20,562 bases of DNA from an uncultured Collinsella sp. Lineage in GTDB: Bacteria; Actinomycetota; Coriobacteriia; Coriobacteriales; Coriobacteriaceae. Below are positions 1 to 7,979 of the stretch, in pieces. A program made the position numbers and the translations under genes. The notes below the pieces were generated by a model. It did not search any database. It saw only the letters and a program-made list of their open reading frames with translations, and was not told where the DNA came from. Position 1 is the stretch's first letter, and each line of letters starts with the position of its first letter. The stretch covers positions 1 to 20,562 of the forward strand of contig CABUVH010000014.1 in the NCBI GenBank assembly GCA_902494935.1, given 5' to 3'.

Positions 1-22
1 GCGAAGCCCGGCGCATCTACAG

Positions 23-910
23 CTACCAGCTCAGCAGCTCGTAGCCGTCCTCGGTCACCACGAGCTGTACCTCGCACTGGGCCGAATCGCTACCGTCCTT
101 GGTGCGCACGCACCAACCGTCACCCTTGCTAATCTTGATGTCGGGCGCTCCGGCGTTGACCATGGGCTCGATGGTAAAGACCATGCCCGGAGCCATGATG
201 GTGTCCACATCGGGCGCCTCGGTGGTAAAGCCCACAAATGGGTCCTCGTGGAACTCCTTACCGATGCCGTGTCCGCCGTACTCGCGCACCACGCTAAAGC
301 CGGCGTCCTCGACGGTCTTTTGCACGGCCTCGGCCATAACGGACAACGGCAGCCATGGCTTGACGGCCGCCAGACCCGCCTCCACGCTGGCACGGGTGAC
401 GTCGACCAGGCGCTGGCGCTCGGCCGAGACCTCGCCGATGCAGAACATGCGGCTCGAGTCGCTAAAGTAGCCGTCTAGGATCGTGGAGCAGTCGACGTTG
501 ATGATGTCGCCCTCGTGCAGCACATCCGCATCGCAGGGGATACCGTGGCAGACGACGTCGTTGATCGAGGTACACACGCTCTTGGGATAGCCCTCGTATT
601 TGAGATCGGCCGGCGTGCCACCGTGCTCGACGGTGTAGTCGTAGATCATCTGGTCGATCTGGTTGGTGGTCATGCCTGCGGCGATATGCTCGCCCACATA
701 ATCGAGCACGCCCACGTTGATGGCTGCCGAGCGCTTGATGCCCTCGATATCGGCGGGCGTCTTGTAGAGCGTGCGGGGCAGAACCTCCCAGCCCTCTTCC
801 CACAAGCGCTCGAGGCGCTCATCAAAGGCGCTATGGCATTTCTTATATTTTTTGCCGCTGCCGCACCAGCAAGCGTCGTTGCGGCCGGGCACGGGTCCTT
901 TGTCATACAT
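23..910 (-). CDS. map: Methionine aminopeptidase, type I, with N-terminal SEC-C zinc motif
   Basis: Cytosolic metallopeptidase that removes the initiator methionine from nascent proteins. The 295-residue product starts with a SEC-C type zinc motif (C14, C16, C25, H26 in a CWCGSGKKYKKCH context), which in this subfamily is thought to help ribosome association. The catalytic pita-bread domain follows. Its metal ligands are visible: D140 and D151 (spaced 11 apart as in E. coli D97/D108), H214 in YGGHGIG, E248 in TIEPM and E280. H122 in CHG matches the conserved substrate-side histidine. The start is supported by a GAAAGGAA SD about 8 nt before the ATG. The gene stands alone on the minus strand. 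An inverted repeat at 963-1029 separates it from the radical SAM gene upstream. The assignment is firm; only the role of the SEC-C tail is inferred. Confidence 0.95.
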   Translation of the reverse strand: MYDKGPVPGRNDACWCGSGKKYKKCHSAFDERLERLWEEGWEVLPRTLYKTPADIEGIKRSAAINVGVLDYVGEHIAAGMTTNQIDQMIYDYTVEHGGTPADLKYEGYPKSVCTSINDVVCHGIPCDADVLHEGDIINVDCSTILDGYFSDSSRMFCIGEVSAERQRLVDVTRASVEAGLAAVKPWLPLSVMAEAVQKTVEDAGFSVVREYGGHGIGKEFHEDPFVGFTTEAPDVDTIMAPGMVFTIEPMVNAGAPDIKISKGDGWCVRTKDGSDSAQCEVQLVVTEDGYELLSW

Positions 911-962
911 GGCTAACTTCCTTTCATCCGCAGCTAGTATAGCCCACCCACGCGTCCATTAA

Positions 963-1029
963 AGTTGCGGTGATATAGTTCCGATTTAAGCGGTTTAACA
1001 GCATAAACAGGAACTATATCACCGCAACT
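963..1029. repeat. Perfect 20-bp inverted repeat with 27-nt spacer
   Basis: The left arm at 963-982 (AGTTGCGGTGATATAGTTCC) and right arm at 1010-1029 are exact reverse complements, enclosing 27 nt. It lies between two minus-strand genes, downstream of the radical SAM gene and upstream of map. On the minus strand the stem is followed by only a short U-run (CTTTAAT), so it could end transcription weakly. The long arms and the fixed-looking loop resemble a dispersed palindromic element more than a plain terminator. Confidence 0.7.
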
Positions 1030-1070
1030 GATGGAGCGGGGTGGCGGGCACTAGCTGCTGCGTGGTTTTG

Positions 1071-1847
1071 CTAGTAGCTCACCTGGCAGGGAATGCCGAG
1101 GGCTTGGACGCGCGCGGCAATGGCGTCGAGGACATCGGGCGCTGCTTTGGCAAGGCCGGCGACCGGTGTCTCGCGCGCCACCGTGTAGATGGTCGCTTCT
1201 TGTGGGCGAATGCGCTCGAGCGCCGCGAGCCAGGGGGCAACGTACTCCTCGCCGGTGTTGTCGATGAGCTTGCCCTGATACTCGCCGGTCAAAAAGATCG
1301 TCTGGATAATAACGTGACCGTCAAAGCTCGCGAACGTCTCGATTTGGTGCTCGACATCGTAGGGGCCAACAGGCTGGTCGAGCAGCTGGATAAACGCCGG
1401 GTCGACGGTATCGAGCTTAAGAATGTTGTCGTCGACCATCATGAGCGCGTCGTGCACCTCGGGGCGGTCGGCGCGCGTGCCGTTGGAGAGCACGGCGATC
1501 TTGGAGTTTGGGGCAAGCTCGTCGCGCAGCGCGACGGCGCCGGCGATGGCCTGCGGAAACTCCGGTGCGGCGGTGGGCTCGCCGTTGCCTGCGAAGGTGA
1601 TCACATCGGGGAGCTCGCCCTCGGCTGCCATCTCGCGCAGCTTTGCCTCGAGCGCGTCGAGTACCACGGCAGCTGTGTTGTGCGGCTCATGGCAGGGGCG
1701 CTCGGCGTTGAGGCCGTTTTCGCAGTAAATGCAGTCGAACGTGCAGATTTTGCCGCTGGCCGGCATCATGTTGACGCCGAGCGAGAGACCAAGGCGACGG
1801 CTGCGAACGGGCCCAAAGATGGGGCTGGCATTCAAAAACGTAGACAT
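1071..1847 (-). CDS. Radical SAM protein (COG0731-like)
   Basis: Member of the radical SAM superfamily, which uses a [4Fe-4S] cluster to cleave S-adenosylmethionine. With the start chosen here the product has about 258 residues. The cluster motif CTFDCIYC (C35, C39, C42) is preceded by SPIFGPVRSRRLGLSLG, a signature seen in bacterial proteins grouped with the wyosine-synthase-like family. A glycine-rich FAGNGEPT segment corresponds to the SAM-binding GGE-type motif. The substrate is unknown; a tRNA-modifying or activase role cannot be decided from sequence. The frame is open up to 1961, but an AGGAG SD lies 9 nt before the ATG at 1847 (and only 3 nt before an ATG at 1853). Residues upstream of that are low-complexity and unlike the family. 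The neighbouring hydrolase is divergent. Confidence 0.85.
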   Translation of the reverse strand: MSTFLNASPIFGPVRSRRLGLSLGVNMMPASGKICTFDCIYCENGLNAERPCHEPHNTAAVVLDALEAKLREMAAEGELPDVITFAGNGEPTAAPEFPQAIAGAVALRDELAPNSKIAVLSNGTRADRPEVHDALMMVDDNILKLDTVDPAFIQLLDQPVGPYDVEHQIETFASFDGHVIIQTIFLTGEYQGKLIDNTGEEYVAPWLAALERIRPQEATIYTVARETPVAGLAKAAPDVLDAIAARVQALGIPCQVSY

Positions 1848-2072
1848 AGGCATATGCTCCTCAAGACAATTGTGTCTAAGCATAGCATCGGCTCCAAAGC
1901 AGGGTGCGGGCTCTTGCTTTACAAGTTTCGTTTTTTCACGTCGCTCATTATGCCGTGTCATGAAAAGCCTCGGGTCGGGTAAAGTTAATCTGTTAACAAG
2001 GCGTAAAGCAATGCGGGTCTATCCAGCCGTACTGACGCGCAACTGGATGGGCGTTGATGATGGGGGCACAAC

Positions 2073-2870
2073 ATGGATTTTACGGTCGAGAATGCGGGCA
2101 CCACGATTGCCTGTCGCGAATATGCCGGCCCGGATGTGTCGCCTGATACTCCTGCCTTGGTGTGCGTGCACGGCGCTTGTGTCGACGGCACATTTTTCGA
2201 CGGCATCGCATGTGAGCTCAGTCGCAACTACCGCGTAATTGCCTATGACCGCCGCGGCTGTGGCGGCAGCAGCGAAGCGGCAGACGGCAGCTATGATCTT
2301 GCCGCTCAGGCCGCCGACCTGCAGGCCGTGATCGAACACGTTGGCGCTCCGACAAATGTGCTTGCGCACAGCGCCGGTACGTTGGTGGCGCTGGAGCTTC
2401 TTCGCACCGAACCCCATCTCGTCGCCCGTGCGATTCTGCATGAGCCGGCTGTGTCGGCCGAAGGCGTCGGCATGGGCGCAGCTCCGATTTTGCTCGATAT
2501 GATTGCGGCTGGAAAGGTTTCAAGGGCGCTTCGGCTTTTCTTGGGAGCTCTCGGCGACTTGGACCCCGAGGCTCCTGGGACGACCGAAGCGGAAGCCAAG
2601 CATGCCCTGCGCAATGGTCGTTGCTTTATGGCCAATGAATACGGAACAAATATGACATATGCTCCCGACTGGGAGCGCGCCCGCGAATCAAAGGCGGTGT
2701 CGGCTGTGTTTTTGGGCGAGCTTTCGGTCGGTACACCCCGCGAGGCTGGTACGCGAGCGGCTGCCGAATATCTCGATTGCCCCCTTGTGACGATCCCGGG
2801 CGCGCATAACGGTTTGCGCGATCGCCCCGTTACGGCGGCAAACGCCGTTCACGATGTCTTGGAGCGTTAG
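2073..2870 (+). CDS. Alpha/beta-fold hydrolase
   Basis: A 265-residue single-domain alpha/beta hydrolase, probably cytosolic: there is no signal peptide. Visible elements in order are the oxyanion-hole segment VCVHGACVDG (H33-G34), the strand and turn AYDRRGCGGSS (59-67), the nucleophile elbow LAHSAG with S100 (an A replaces the first G of the usual GxSxG), and the catalytic histidine H245 in PGAHNGLRD. The usual acid after strand beta-6 or beta-7 is not obvious; E216 in LGELS is a candidate. Substrate specificity cannot be inferred. A GGGGGC SD-like stretch precedes the ATG. The gene is monocistronic, divergent from the radical SAM gene, and followed by a hairpin at 2902-2934. Confidence 0.85.
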   Translation: MDFTVENAGTTIACREYAGPDVSPDTPALVCVHGACVDGTFFDGIACELSRNYRVIAYDRRGCGGSSEAADGSYDLAAQAADLQAVIEHVGAPTNVLAHSAGTLVALELLRTEPHLVARAILHEPAVSAEGVGMGAAPILLDMIAAGKVSRALRLFLGALGDLDPEAPGTTEAEAKHALRNGRCFMANEYGTNMTYAPDWERARESKAVSAVFLGELSVGTPREAGTRAAAEYLDCPLVTIPGAHNGLRDRPVTAANAVHDVLER

Positions 2871-2901
2871 CACGCTCGATGACCTGCGGGGAGGGGGACT
2901 G

Positions 2902-2934
2902 TTGGCGTTTCGTCATTGTTAACGAATGCGCCAA
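2902..2934. terminator. Hairpin after the hydrolase gene, possible weak terminator
   Basis: TTGGCG (2902-2907) pairs with CGCCAA (2929-2934), and an inner TTCGT/ACGAA stem is also possible. The hairpin lies 31 nt after the hydrolase stop codon. There is no U-tract, so intrinsic termination is doubtful and an operator role is an alternative. In the rest of the 211-nt gap (2871-3081) no convincing promoter or riboswitch was identified. Confidence 0.35.
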
Positions 2935-3081
2935 TAACCACGCGCCCGCGGTTCCATTACCACCGTTTGCCAGGTCATAAAAATGTAACAGCATTCACGT
3001 GCTTACCTGCATCGGCAAGGTGTTACCCTTGTAGCATTTGGAACCCACCGCTACCATGCGAAACTATCGAAAGGGCCCCAT

Positions 3082-4962
3082 ATGCTCAATAATCACGAGG
3101 TCAATCTAACCGACGAGGAGGCTGCCGCTGAGGTCGCCCGCGTCGCGAAGACCTACCCCGTGGTGCGTTTGCTGTCGGCCGATCAGATTAAGAGCGAGCC
3201 TAACTGCCTGCTCGCCGGCGATCGCTGCCCTTGTCTGCGTCAGTTGAGTCTTGAGGCTTTGGCAGACTCCGATGAGGTGTCGGAGCAACTGCTCAACGAT
3301 GGTGTTGAGTACCGCGCTCGCCTACGCCCTCTAAAGGTCGAGGGTGAGCCTCGTGTCTTGCTGATGGTGCGTCCGATCGATGAACAAGAGGCTGCAGAAG
3401 AGGACCTTGTCTACACCGACGTGCTGACGAGTGTGCGCAATCGCCGATATTACGAGGAAAAGCTCCGTAGCGCCCGCATGAAGGCCGGCGTTGCGGTGAT
3501 CGACCTTGACGATTTTAGGGTCTTCAACGATACGTGTGGCCGTCATGCCGGCGACCTTGCGCTCGGTGCCGTGGCGACAGCCATACGCAGCGGTATTCGT
3601 TCGACTGACGAACTTGTGCGCTATGGCTGCGACAAGTTTGTGGCCGTCATGCCCGATATTCCCTCCGATGACTTCGCCCGTCGCCTGCGTCAGGTATCCG
3701 ATGCCGTTCGTTCCGCGTTTATTCCGGGCCATGAGCACGTGAGCTTGACGGCATGTGTTGGTGGCGTTCGCATTCATGGCGAGACGGTTGATGAGGGCGT
3801 TGGCCGCGCTGTCCAGTTACTGAGCCGTGCTAAGGCAAAAGCCGGTACGGTCGTGACCGATGGCGATTTCATCGAGGCCTTCCAAAGCGAAAAGCCTTTG
3901 GTGCTTATCGTCGATGACTCCGAGATGAACCGAGCCATTCTCAACGAGATGCTCAAGGACGAGTATTGCATCCTCGAGGCCGACAACGGTCGTACGGCGC
4001 TCGATATGGTCGACCGCTATGGCGATGAGTTGTCGCTCGTGCTGCTGGACATTGTCATGCCGGGCGTGAGCGGCTTTGAGGTGCTGGCCGATCTGTCGCG
4101 CCGATCGGTTGTTGACAATCTGCCTGTCATCATGATCTCGAGCGAAGATTCCGACGATGTGGTTCTGCGCGCGTACGAGCTGGGTGCCTCGGACTATATC
4201 AGCCGCCCGTTTGACTCCCGTGTCGTGCGCCGCCGTGTAAGCAACACCATCCGCCTATACGCCAAGCAGCGCCGCCTGACGAGCCTGCTGTCCCAGCAGT
4301 ACAACGAGCGCGTCAAGAACAGTCGCATGCTCATTGACATCATGGCCGGTGTCATGGAACTTCGCAATGGCGAGAGTGGCAGGCACGTTACGAATATCGA
4401 AAAGCTGACCGAGCTGCTGCTTGGCTGTCTAGTCCAGCGTAGCGACACCATTTCCCTCGACAACGAGGAACGCTCCACGATTGCCCTGGCTTCGGCGCTG
4501 CACGATATCGGCAAGATGGCGATTGACGATGCGATTCTCAACAAACCCGGACGCCTTACGCCCGAGGAGTTCGAGATTATGAAGACGCATACCACGATCG
4601 GCGCCGACATGTTGCTTGAGCTGGGTAGCCATCACGCCGGCAATGCGCTTATGGAATATGCGTACCAGATTGCGCGTTGGCATCACGAGCGCTGGGACGG
4701 CAAGGGTTATCCCGATGGCCTTAAGGGCGACGATATTCCCATTGCCGCGCAGGTGGTCTCGGTGGCCGACGTGTACGATGCTCTGACGAGCGTGCGTGTG
4801 TACAAGGACGCTATTCCGCACAAGGAGGCGATCCAGATGATCCTGGACGGTAAGTGCGGCACCTTTAACCCGCTGTTGCTCGACTGTCTGCTCGAGGTGC
4901 AAGACCGTATTGCCGAGACGTTGGCACGCCCCGCCGACGTTGTCGCGTTTCCCACGATTTAG
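3082..4962 (+). CDS. Degenerate GGDEF - receiver - HD-GYP cyclic-di-GMP signalling protein
   Basis: A 626-residue cytosolic signalling protein. Residues 1-105 are a PAS-like or unassigned sensor. Residues about 108-265 form a diguanylate-cyclase fold whose signature is YGCDKF (181-186) instead of GGDEF, so cyclase activity is unlikely. A receiver domain spans about 272-390, with acidic pocket D278/D279, phosphoacceptor D323 in LLDIVMP and S353. The normally invariant Lys of the KPF motif is R375. An HD-GYP phosphodiesterase domain follows, with HDIGK at 474-478, H503, HHE at 534-536 and GKGYP at 540-544, all residues expected for hydrolysis of c-di-GMP. The Hpt gene starts 23 nt downstream and is the obvious phosphate partner. 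The AAAGGG SD precedes the ATG. The net function is inferred to be phosphorylation-controlled c-di-GMP breakdown. Confidence 0.9.
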   Translation: MLNNHEVNLTDEEAAAEVARVAKTYPVVRLLSADQIKSEPNCLLAGDRCPCLRQLSLEALADSDEVSEQLLNDGVEYRARLRPLKVEGEPRVLLMVRPIDEQEAAEEDLVYTDVLTSVRNRRYYEEKLRSARMKAGVAVIDLDDFRVFNDTCGRHAGDLALGAVATAIRSGIRSTDELVRYGCDKFVAVMPDIPSDDFARRLRQVSDAVRSAFIPGHEHVSLTACVGGVRIHGETVDEGVGRAVQLLSRAKAKAGTVVTDGDFIEAFQSEKPLVLIVDDSEMNRAILNEMLKDEYCILEADNGRTALDMVDRYGDELSLVLLDIVMPGVSGFEVLADLSRRSVVDNLPVIMISSEDSDDVVLRAYELGASDYISRPFDSRVVRRRVSNTIRLYAKQRRLTSLLSQQYNERVKNSRMLIDIMAGVMELRNGESGRHVTNIEKLTELLLGCLVQRSDTISLDNEERSTIALASALHDIGKMAIDDAILNKPGRLTPEEFEIMKTHTTIGADMLLELGSHHAGNALMEYAYQIARWHHERWDGKGYPDGLKGDDIPIAAQVVSVADVYDALTSVRVYKDAIPHKEAIQMILDGKCGTFNPLLLDCLLEVQDRIAETLARPADVVAFPTI

Positions 4963-4985
4963 TTTGACCTAAGGAGTTTTAATCC

Positions 4986-5342
4986 ATGATTTCCATGCGT
5001 GAGGCGTATGAGAAGATCGGCGCTAATTATGATGACGCGTGCGCTCGGCTGATGGGCGAGGAAATGCTTGCCCGCTTTGCCCTCAAGTTTTTGGATGACG
5101 AGAGCATGGACAAGCTGGAGGCCGCCATGGCGGCAGGAGACGCCGAAGGTGCGTTTATGGCAGCGCACACGCTCAAGGGCGTGAGCCAGAACCTGGGATT
5201 CGATAATCTGTACGAGCCGGCGGTCGTGGTGACCGAAGCACTGCGCGGCGCCGATGCCGTTGACGGCGCTCGCGAGGGAATGCATGCGTTGCAGCAGCAA
5301 TATGCGGCAACGATGTCGGCTCTGCGCGAGGCGGCTGAATAA
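4986..5342 (+). CDS. Hpt-domain histidine phosphotransfer protein
   Basis: A 118-residue single-domain, all-helical phosphotransfer protein. The active histidine is H61 in AAHTLKG, the hallmark of Hpt domains, followed by the LGFDNLYEPA segment typical of the four-helix bundle. An AAGGAG SD lies 9 nt before the ATG. The gene is 23 nt downstream of the GGDEF-receiver-HD-GYP gene and surely co-transcribed with it. The likely role is to carry phosphate to, or drain it from, D323 of that protein. No histidine kinase is encoded in the window, so the donor must be elsewhere. The operon ends at the strong terminator at 5386-5426. Confidence 0.92.
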   Translation: MISMREAYEKIGANYDDACARLMGEEMLARFALKFLDDESMDKLEAAMAAGDAEGAFMAAHTLKGVSQNLGFDNLYEPAVVVTEALRGADAVDGAREGMHALQQQYAATMSALREAAE

Positions 5343-5385
5343 GAGCTTGCGAGCCTTGGGCTGCTTGCCGGCCACATATAGGTGA

Positions 5386-5426
5386 AAGGGTGCCCCGCCG
5401 GACCATGTGGCCGGCGGGGCACCCTT
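5386..5426. terminator. Strong bidirectional rho-independent terminator
   Basis: A perfect 16-bp stem (5386-5401 with 5411-5426) with a 9-nt loop. Its GC-rich core is preceded by A residues and followed by TTATCTGTTTT on the plus strand. It lies between the convergent Hpt gene (plus) and the amidotransferase gene (minus), so it can end both transcripts. Confidence 0.9.
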
Positions 5427-5447
5427 ATCTGTTTTGTGGTTCGCGTG

Positions 5448-6257
5448 CTAGCGGGCCTGCTTGACCTTGGCTGCCGCCTCGACAAACGACTTCCACAGGT
5501 TAAAGTCGGTCTCGAGCGTCATCCACGTGTACTCAGGATGCCATTGCACGCCCAGGCAGAATGGCTGGCCTTCGACCTCGATGCACTCGGGAACGCCGTC
5601 GGTTGCCTTGGCGACCAAGCGCGTGCTTTTACCCAGACGATCGACGCAGCAGTGATGTGCCGAGTTGGTCTGGATCAGCCTGTGCCCGCCAACCGCGCGC
5701 TCCAGCAGCGAGCCCGGCACAACCTCGACGGGGTGCACGGGGTCGTTGAGCACGTGGGTGTGGCGCCACTGCGTGCTACCCTCGCGCGCGCCCAGGCTCG
5801 GCACGTCCATGCACAGGGTGCCACCGGTGGCGACATTGAGCAACTGCGTGCCGCGGCAGGTGGTAAAGAGCGGCTTCTTGGCGCGAAGTACCTCGTTAAC
5901 CAGCTTAAACTCAAAACGGTCGCGAATCTCGCAGCACAGCGTGGGGTCGTAAGGACGCTCGTCGCCCCAGCGCTTGGGGTTGACGTCCGGGCCGCCAGGA
6001 ATGGCGATGCCGTCGGCGATATCGACGTAATGACGGATAACCTCAATGTCCTCGGTGATGGACATCTGCAGCGGCAGGCCGCCGGCGGCAAGAATGGCAT
6101 CGACAAATACGCTCGCAATCTCCTCGTTGGGGGAGAGCGTCTCGCTCAAATAGGGCTTCGCTTCTTCCCAGCGTGGTGCTACCAGGATAAGCGGGCGGTC
6201 AGCAGGATCGACGTCGACGTGCGGAGTGTAGGACGATGAGGTGCGGGTTCCGATCAT
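5448..6257 (-). CDS. Class I glutamine amidotransferase-like gamma-glutamyl-GABA hydrolase family protein (peptidase C26)
   Basis: A 269-residue cytosolic hydrolase of the PuuD/gamma-glutamyl-gamma-aminobutyrate hydrolase group, which cleaves gamma-glutamyl amides to free glutamate. The order is: RPLILVAPRW start strand, the IPGGPDVNPKRWGDE segment (87-100), nucleophile C134 in TTCRGTQLLN, and the catalytic H240-E242 in GVQWHPEY. All triad members are present and the length is normal. No good SD precedes the ATG, so the start is less certain, but no better in-frame start exists before the conserved first strand. The gene follows the ABC transporter ATPase gene by 87 nt on the same strand with no terminator between. 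Joint transcription and a shared gamma-glutamyl or glutamate substrate are therefore plausible. The exact substrate is inference. Confidence 0.88.
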   Translation of the reverse strand: MIGTRTSSSYTPHVDVDPADRPLILVAPRWEEAKPYLSETLSPNEEIASVFVDAILAAGGLPLQMSITEDIEVIRHYVDIADGIAIPGGPDVNPKRWGDERPYDPTLCCEIRDRFEFKLVNEVLRAKKPLFTTCRGTQLLNVATGGTLCMDVPSLGAREGSTQWRHTHVLNDPVHPVEVVPGSLLERAVGGHRLIQTNSAHHCCVDRLGKSTRLVAKATDGVPECIEVEGQPFCLGVQWHPEYTWMTLETDFNLWKSFVEAAAKVKQAR

Positions 6258-6344
6258 GGGTGCGGCTTTCGAATCCGGGTGGACATGGCACAGGGGCGGC
6301 GCAGGACAAACGCTGGTGATGAATTTGCCCGCGTGACAATTGGG

Positions 6345-7109
6345 TTAGTGGCCCTTAATGGAGTTGAGGAAGTCCTGGGCGCGCTTGGTCTGGGGGTGGT
6401 CGAAGAACTCGTCGGGCGTGCCGGTTTCCACGATCTGGCCGTCGGCCATAAACACGACGCGATCGGCCACGCGGCGGGCGAAGTTCATCTCGTGCGTGAT
6501 GACAATCATCGTCATGCCCTGCTGGGCCAGACGGACCATGACCTCGAGCACCTCGTTGATCATCTCGGGGTCAAGGGCGCTCGTGGGCTCGTCAAAAAGC
6601 ATGGCCTTGGGTTGCATGGCAAGCGAGCGGGCGATGGCTACGCGCTGCTGCTGGCCGCCCGAGAGCTGTGCGGGCACCTTATCGGCCTGCTCGGCAACGC
6701 CCACGCGGCCCAGCAGGTCCATGGCGCGCTCGCGGGCCTCGTCCTTGGAGACGCCCAGCACATCGACCGGTCCCAGCATGACGTTCTGCAGTACGGTCAT
6801 ATGTGCAAACAGGTTGAACTGCTGAAACACCATGCCCAGCTCGGCACGCATACGGGCAAGGTCCTTGCCTTCCTGCGGCAGGGGCTCGCCCTCTATGAGG
6901 ATCTCGCCCGAGTCGATGGTTTCCAGGCGGTTGATGGTGCGGCACATGGTCGACTTGCCCGAGCCCGAGGGACCGATCACAACGACGACCTCGCCGCGGT
7001 TGACCGAGAGATTGATGTCGTTGAGGACGTGTAGGTCGCCATAGTGCTTATCGACGTGTCTGAGCTCGATCAGCGGCTGATTGCCGGTGGAAGAGGTGCT
7101 CTGTGCCAT
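6345..7109 (-). CDS. Polar amino-acid ABC transporter ATP-binding protein (GlnQ-like)
   Basis: A 254-residue ATPase subunit that powers an importer for glutamine, glutamate or a related polar amino acid, at the inner face of the membrane. Walker A GPSGSGKST lies at 46-54, the Q-loop in VFQQFNLF at about 94-101, the ABC signature LSGGQQQR at 149-156, Walker B MLFDEP at 170-175, and the switch histidine H206 in ITHEM. Sequence and length match the PAAT-family ATPases closely. An AAGGAG SD lies 9 nt before the ATG. It is the fourth gene of a minus-strand operon (binding protein, permease, permease, ATPase), 36 nt after the second permease gene. Confidence 0.95.
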   Translation of the reverse strand: MAQSTSSTGNQPLIELRHVDKHYGDLHVLNDINLSVNRGEVVVVIGPSGSGKSTMCRTINRLETIDSGEILIEGEPLPQEGKDLARMRAELGMVFQQFNLFAHMTVLQNVMLGPVDVLGVSKDEARERAMDLLGRVGVAEQADKVPAQLSGGQQQRVAIARSLAMQPKAMLFDEPTSALDPEMINEVLEVMVRLAQQGMTMIVITHEMNFARRVADRVVFMADGQIVETGTPDEFFDHPQTKRAQDFLNSIKGH

Positions 7110-7145
7110 GGTGCTCGGCTCCTTATGACTCGAAATGGTAAAGCG

Positions 7146-7979
7146 TTAGCGGATGATGGTCGCGCCGGTCTTGTGCGAAACATAGACAGCGGCCTTGTTG
7201 ATCGCGACGTTGATGAGGATGTAGATGACCGCGATAACCAGGTAGACCGACACGAGGGCGTCGTAGTTGGTAATGAGCACGCGGGCGTTTTGCATGAGGT
7301 CGGGGTAGCTCACCACGTAGGCCACGGTGGTGTCTTTGACTACGACCACGAGCTGCGAAATCAAGGACGGAATGATAAACCGAATAGCCTGCGGCAACAC
7401 GATTTTAAAGGTGATTTTAGCTTTGGAGAGACCGAGTGCCTGGGCGGCTTCGACCTGGCCGCGCGGCACGGCGTTGACACCGGCACGGAAGATCTCGGCG
7501 AGTACGCCGGCGGCAGCGAGCGCGACGGGAAGCGTGAGCATCCAAAACGACGGCAGCGCGATCTTGTACTGGGGCAGCACCAAAAAGAAGAAGTAGATGA
7601 ACAGCAGGCTCGGTACGCCGCGGAAGAAATCGGTGAGCACGCGGCAGACCAGCTGCAGCGGCTTAATGTCGCTGGTACGGCCGAGCATAAGGGCTAAGCC
7701 CAGCACCAGCGCGATGGCGCCAGCGGTGAGTGCGACTTTAACGGTGCCCTCAAAGCCGGCAAGCAGGAACTTCCAGGTGGTGAGGTGCGTAAAGAAATAC
7801 CAATAGTGAACCGAAAGCTGGCCGGTCACATAAAAGCGCTGCAACACGAGGACGACGAGCGCGGCGACGGCAACAAGCGAGATGGCGGTGCCGATGCGAA
7901 TCTTGGCGCGCATCTTGGGGCCGGGGGCCTCGTAGAGCGCATCGCGCATGGTGAGCGCGGAGGTGGAGTGCTTGCTCAT
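7146..7979 (-). CDS. Amino-acid ABC transporter permease (second subunit)
   Basis: A 277-residue integral membrane subunit of the same importer. A basic N-terminal tail (1-30) precedes a first membrane helix (about 31-50). The segment 70-235 is the conserved HisM/GlnP-type permease core, with the EAA coupling loop EAAQALGLSKAKITFKIVLP at 177-196. Its start codon overlaps the stop of the upstream permease gene by 4 nt (7976-7979, ATGA), a strong sign of translational coupling and equal dosage. The roughly 60 residues before the core make it longer than its partner, which is common in this family. Confidence 0.93.
   Translation of the reverse strand: MSKHSTSALTMRDALYEAPGPKMRAKIRIGTAISLVAVAALVVLVLQRFYVTGQLSVHYWYFFTHLTTWKFLLAGFEGTVKVALTAGAIALVLGLALMLGRTSDIKPLQLVCRVLTDFFRGVPSLLFIYFFFLVLPQYKIALPSFWMLTLPVALAAAGVLAEIFRAGVNAVPRGQVEAAQALGLSKAKITFKIVLPQAIRFIIPSLISQLVVVVKDTTVAYVVSYPDLMQNARVLITNYDALVSVYLVIAVIYILINVAINKAAVYVSHKTGATIIR

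Noticed and set aside
1848..1961. Longer N-terminus for the radical SAM protein
   Set aside because: No SD at the upstream ATG, and the extra residues do not fit the family; a good SD fits the ATG at 1847.
1041..1982. 313-codon plus-strand frame opposite the radical SAM gene
   Set aside because: The minus strand carries the CxxxCxxC cluster motif and family signature; the plus frame has none.
1984..1997. GTTAA-TCTG-TTAAC palindrome upstream of the hydrolase
   Set aside because: Arms of 5 bp in an AT-richer gap are expected by chance; no matching second site with clear spacing.
2871..3081. c-di-GMP riboswitch in front of the GGDEF/HD-GYP gene
   Set aside because: No conserved riboswitch core could be identified; only a hairpin and weak promoter-like boxes are visible.
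5382..6239. 285-codon plus-strand frame opposite the amidotransferase
   Set aside because: It begins inside the terminator hairpin and is antisense to a gene with a full catalytic triad.
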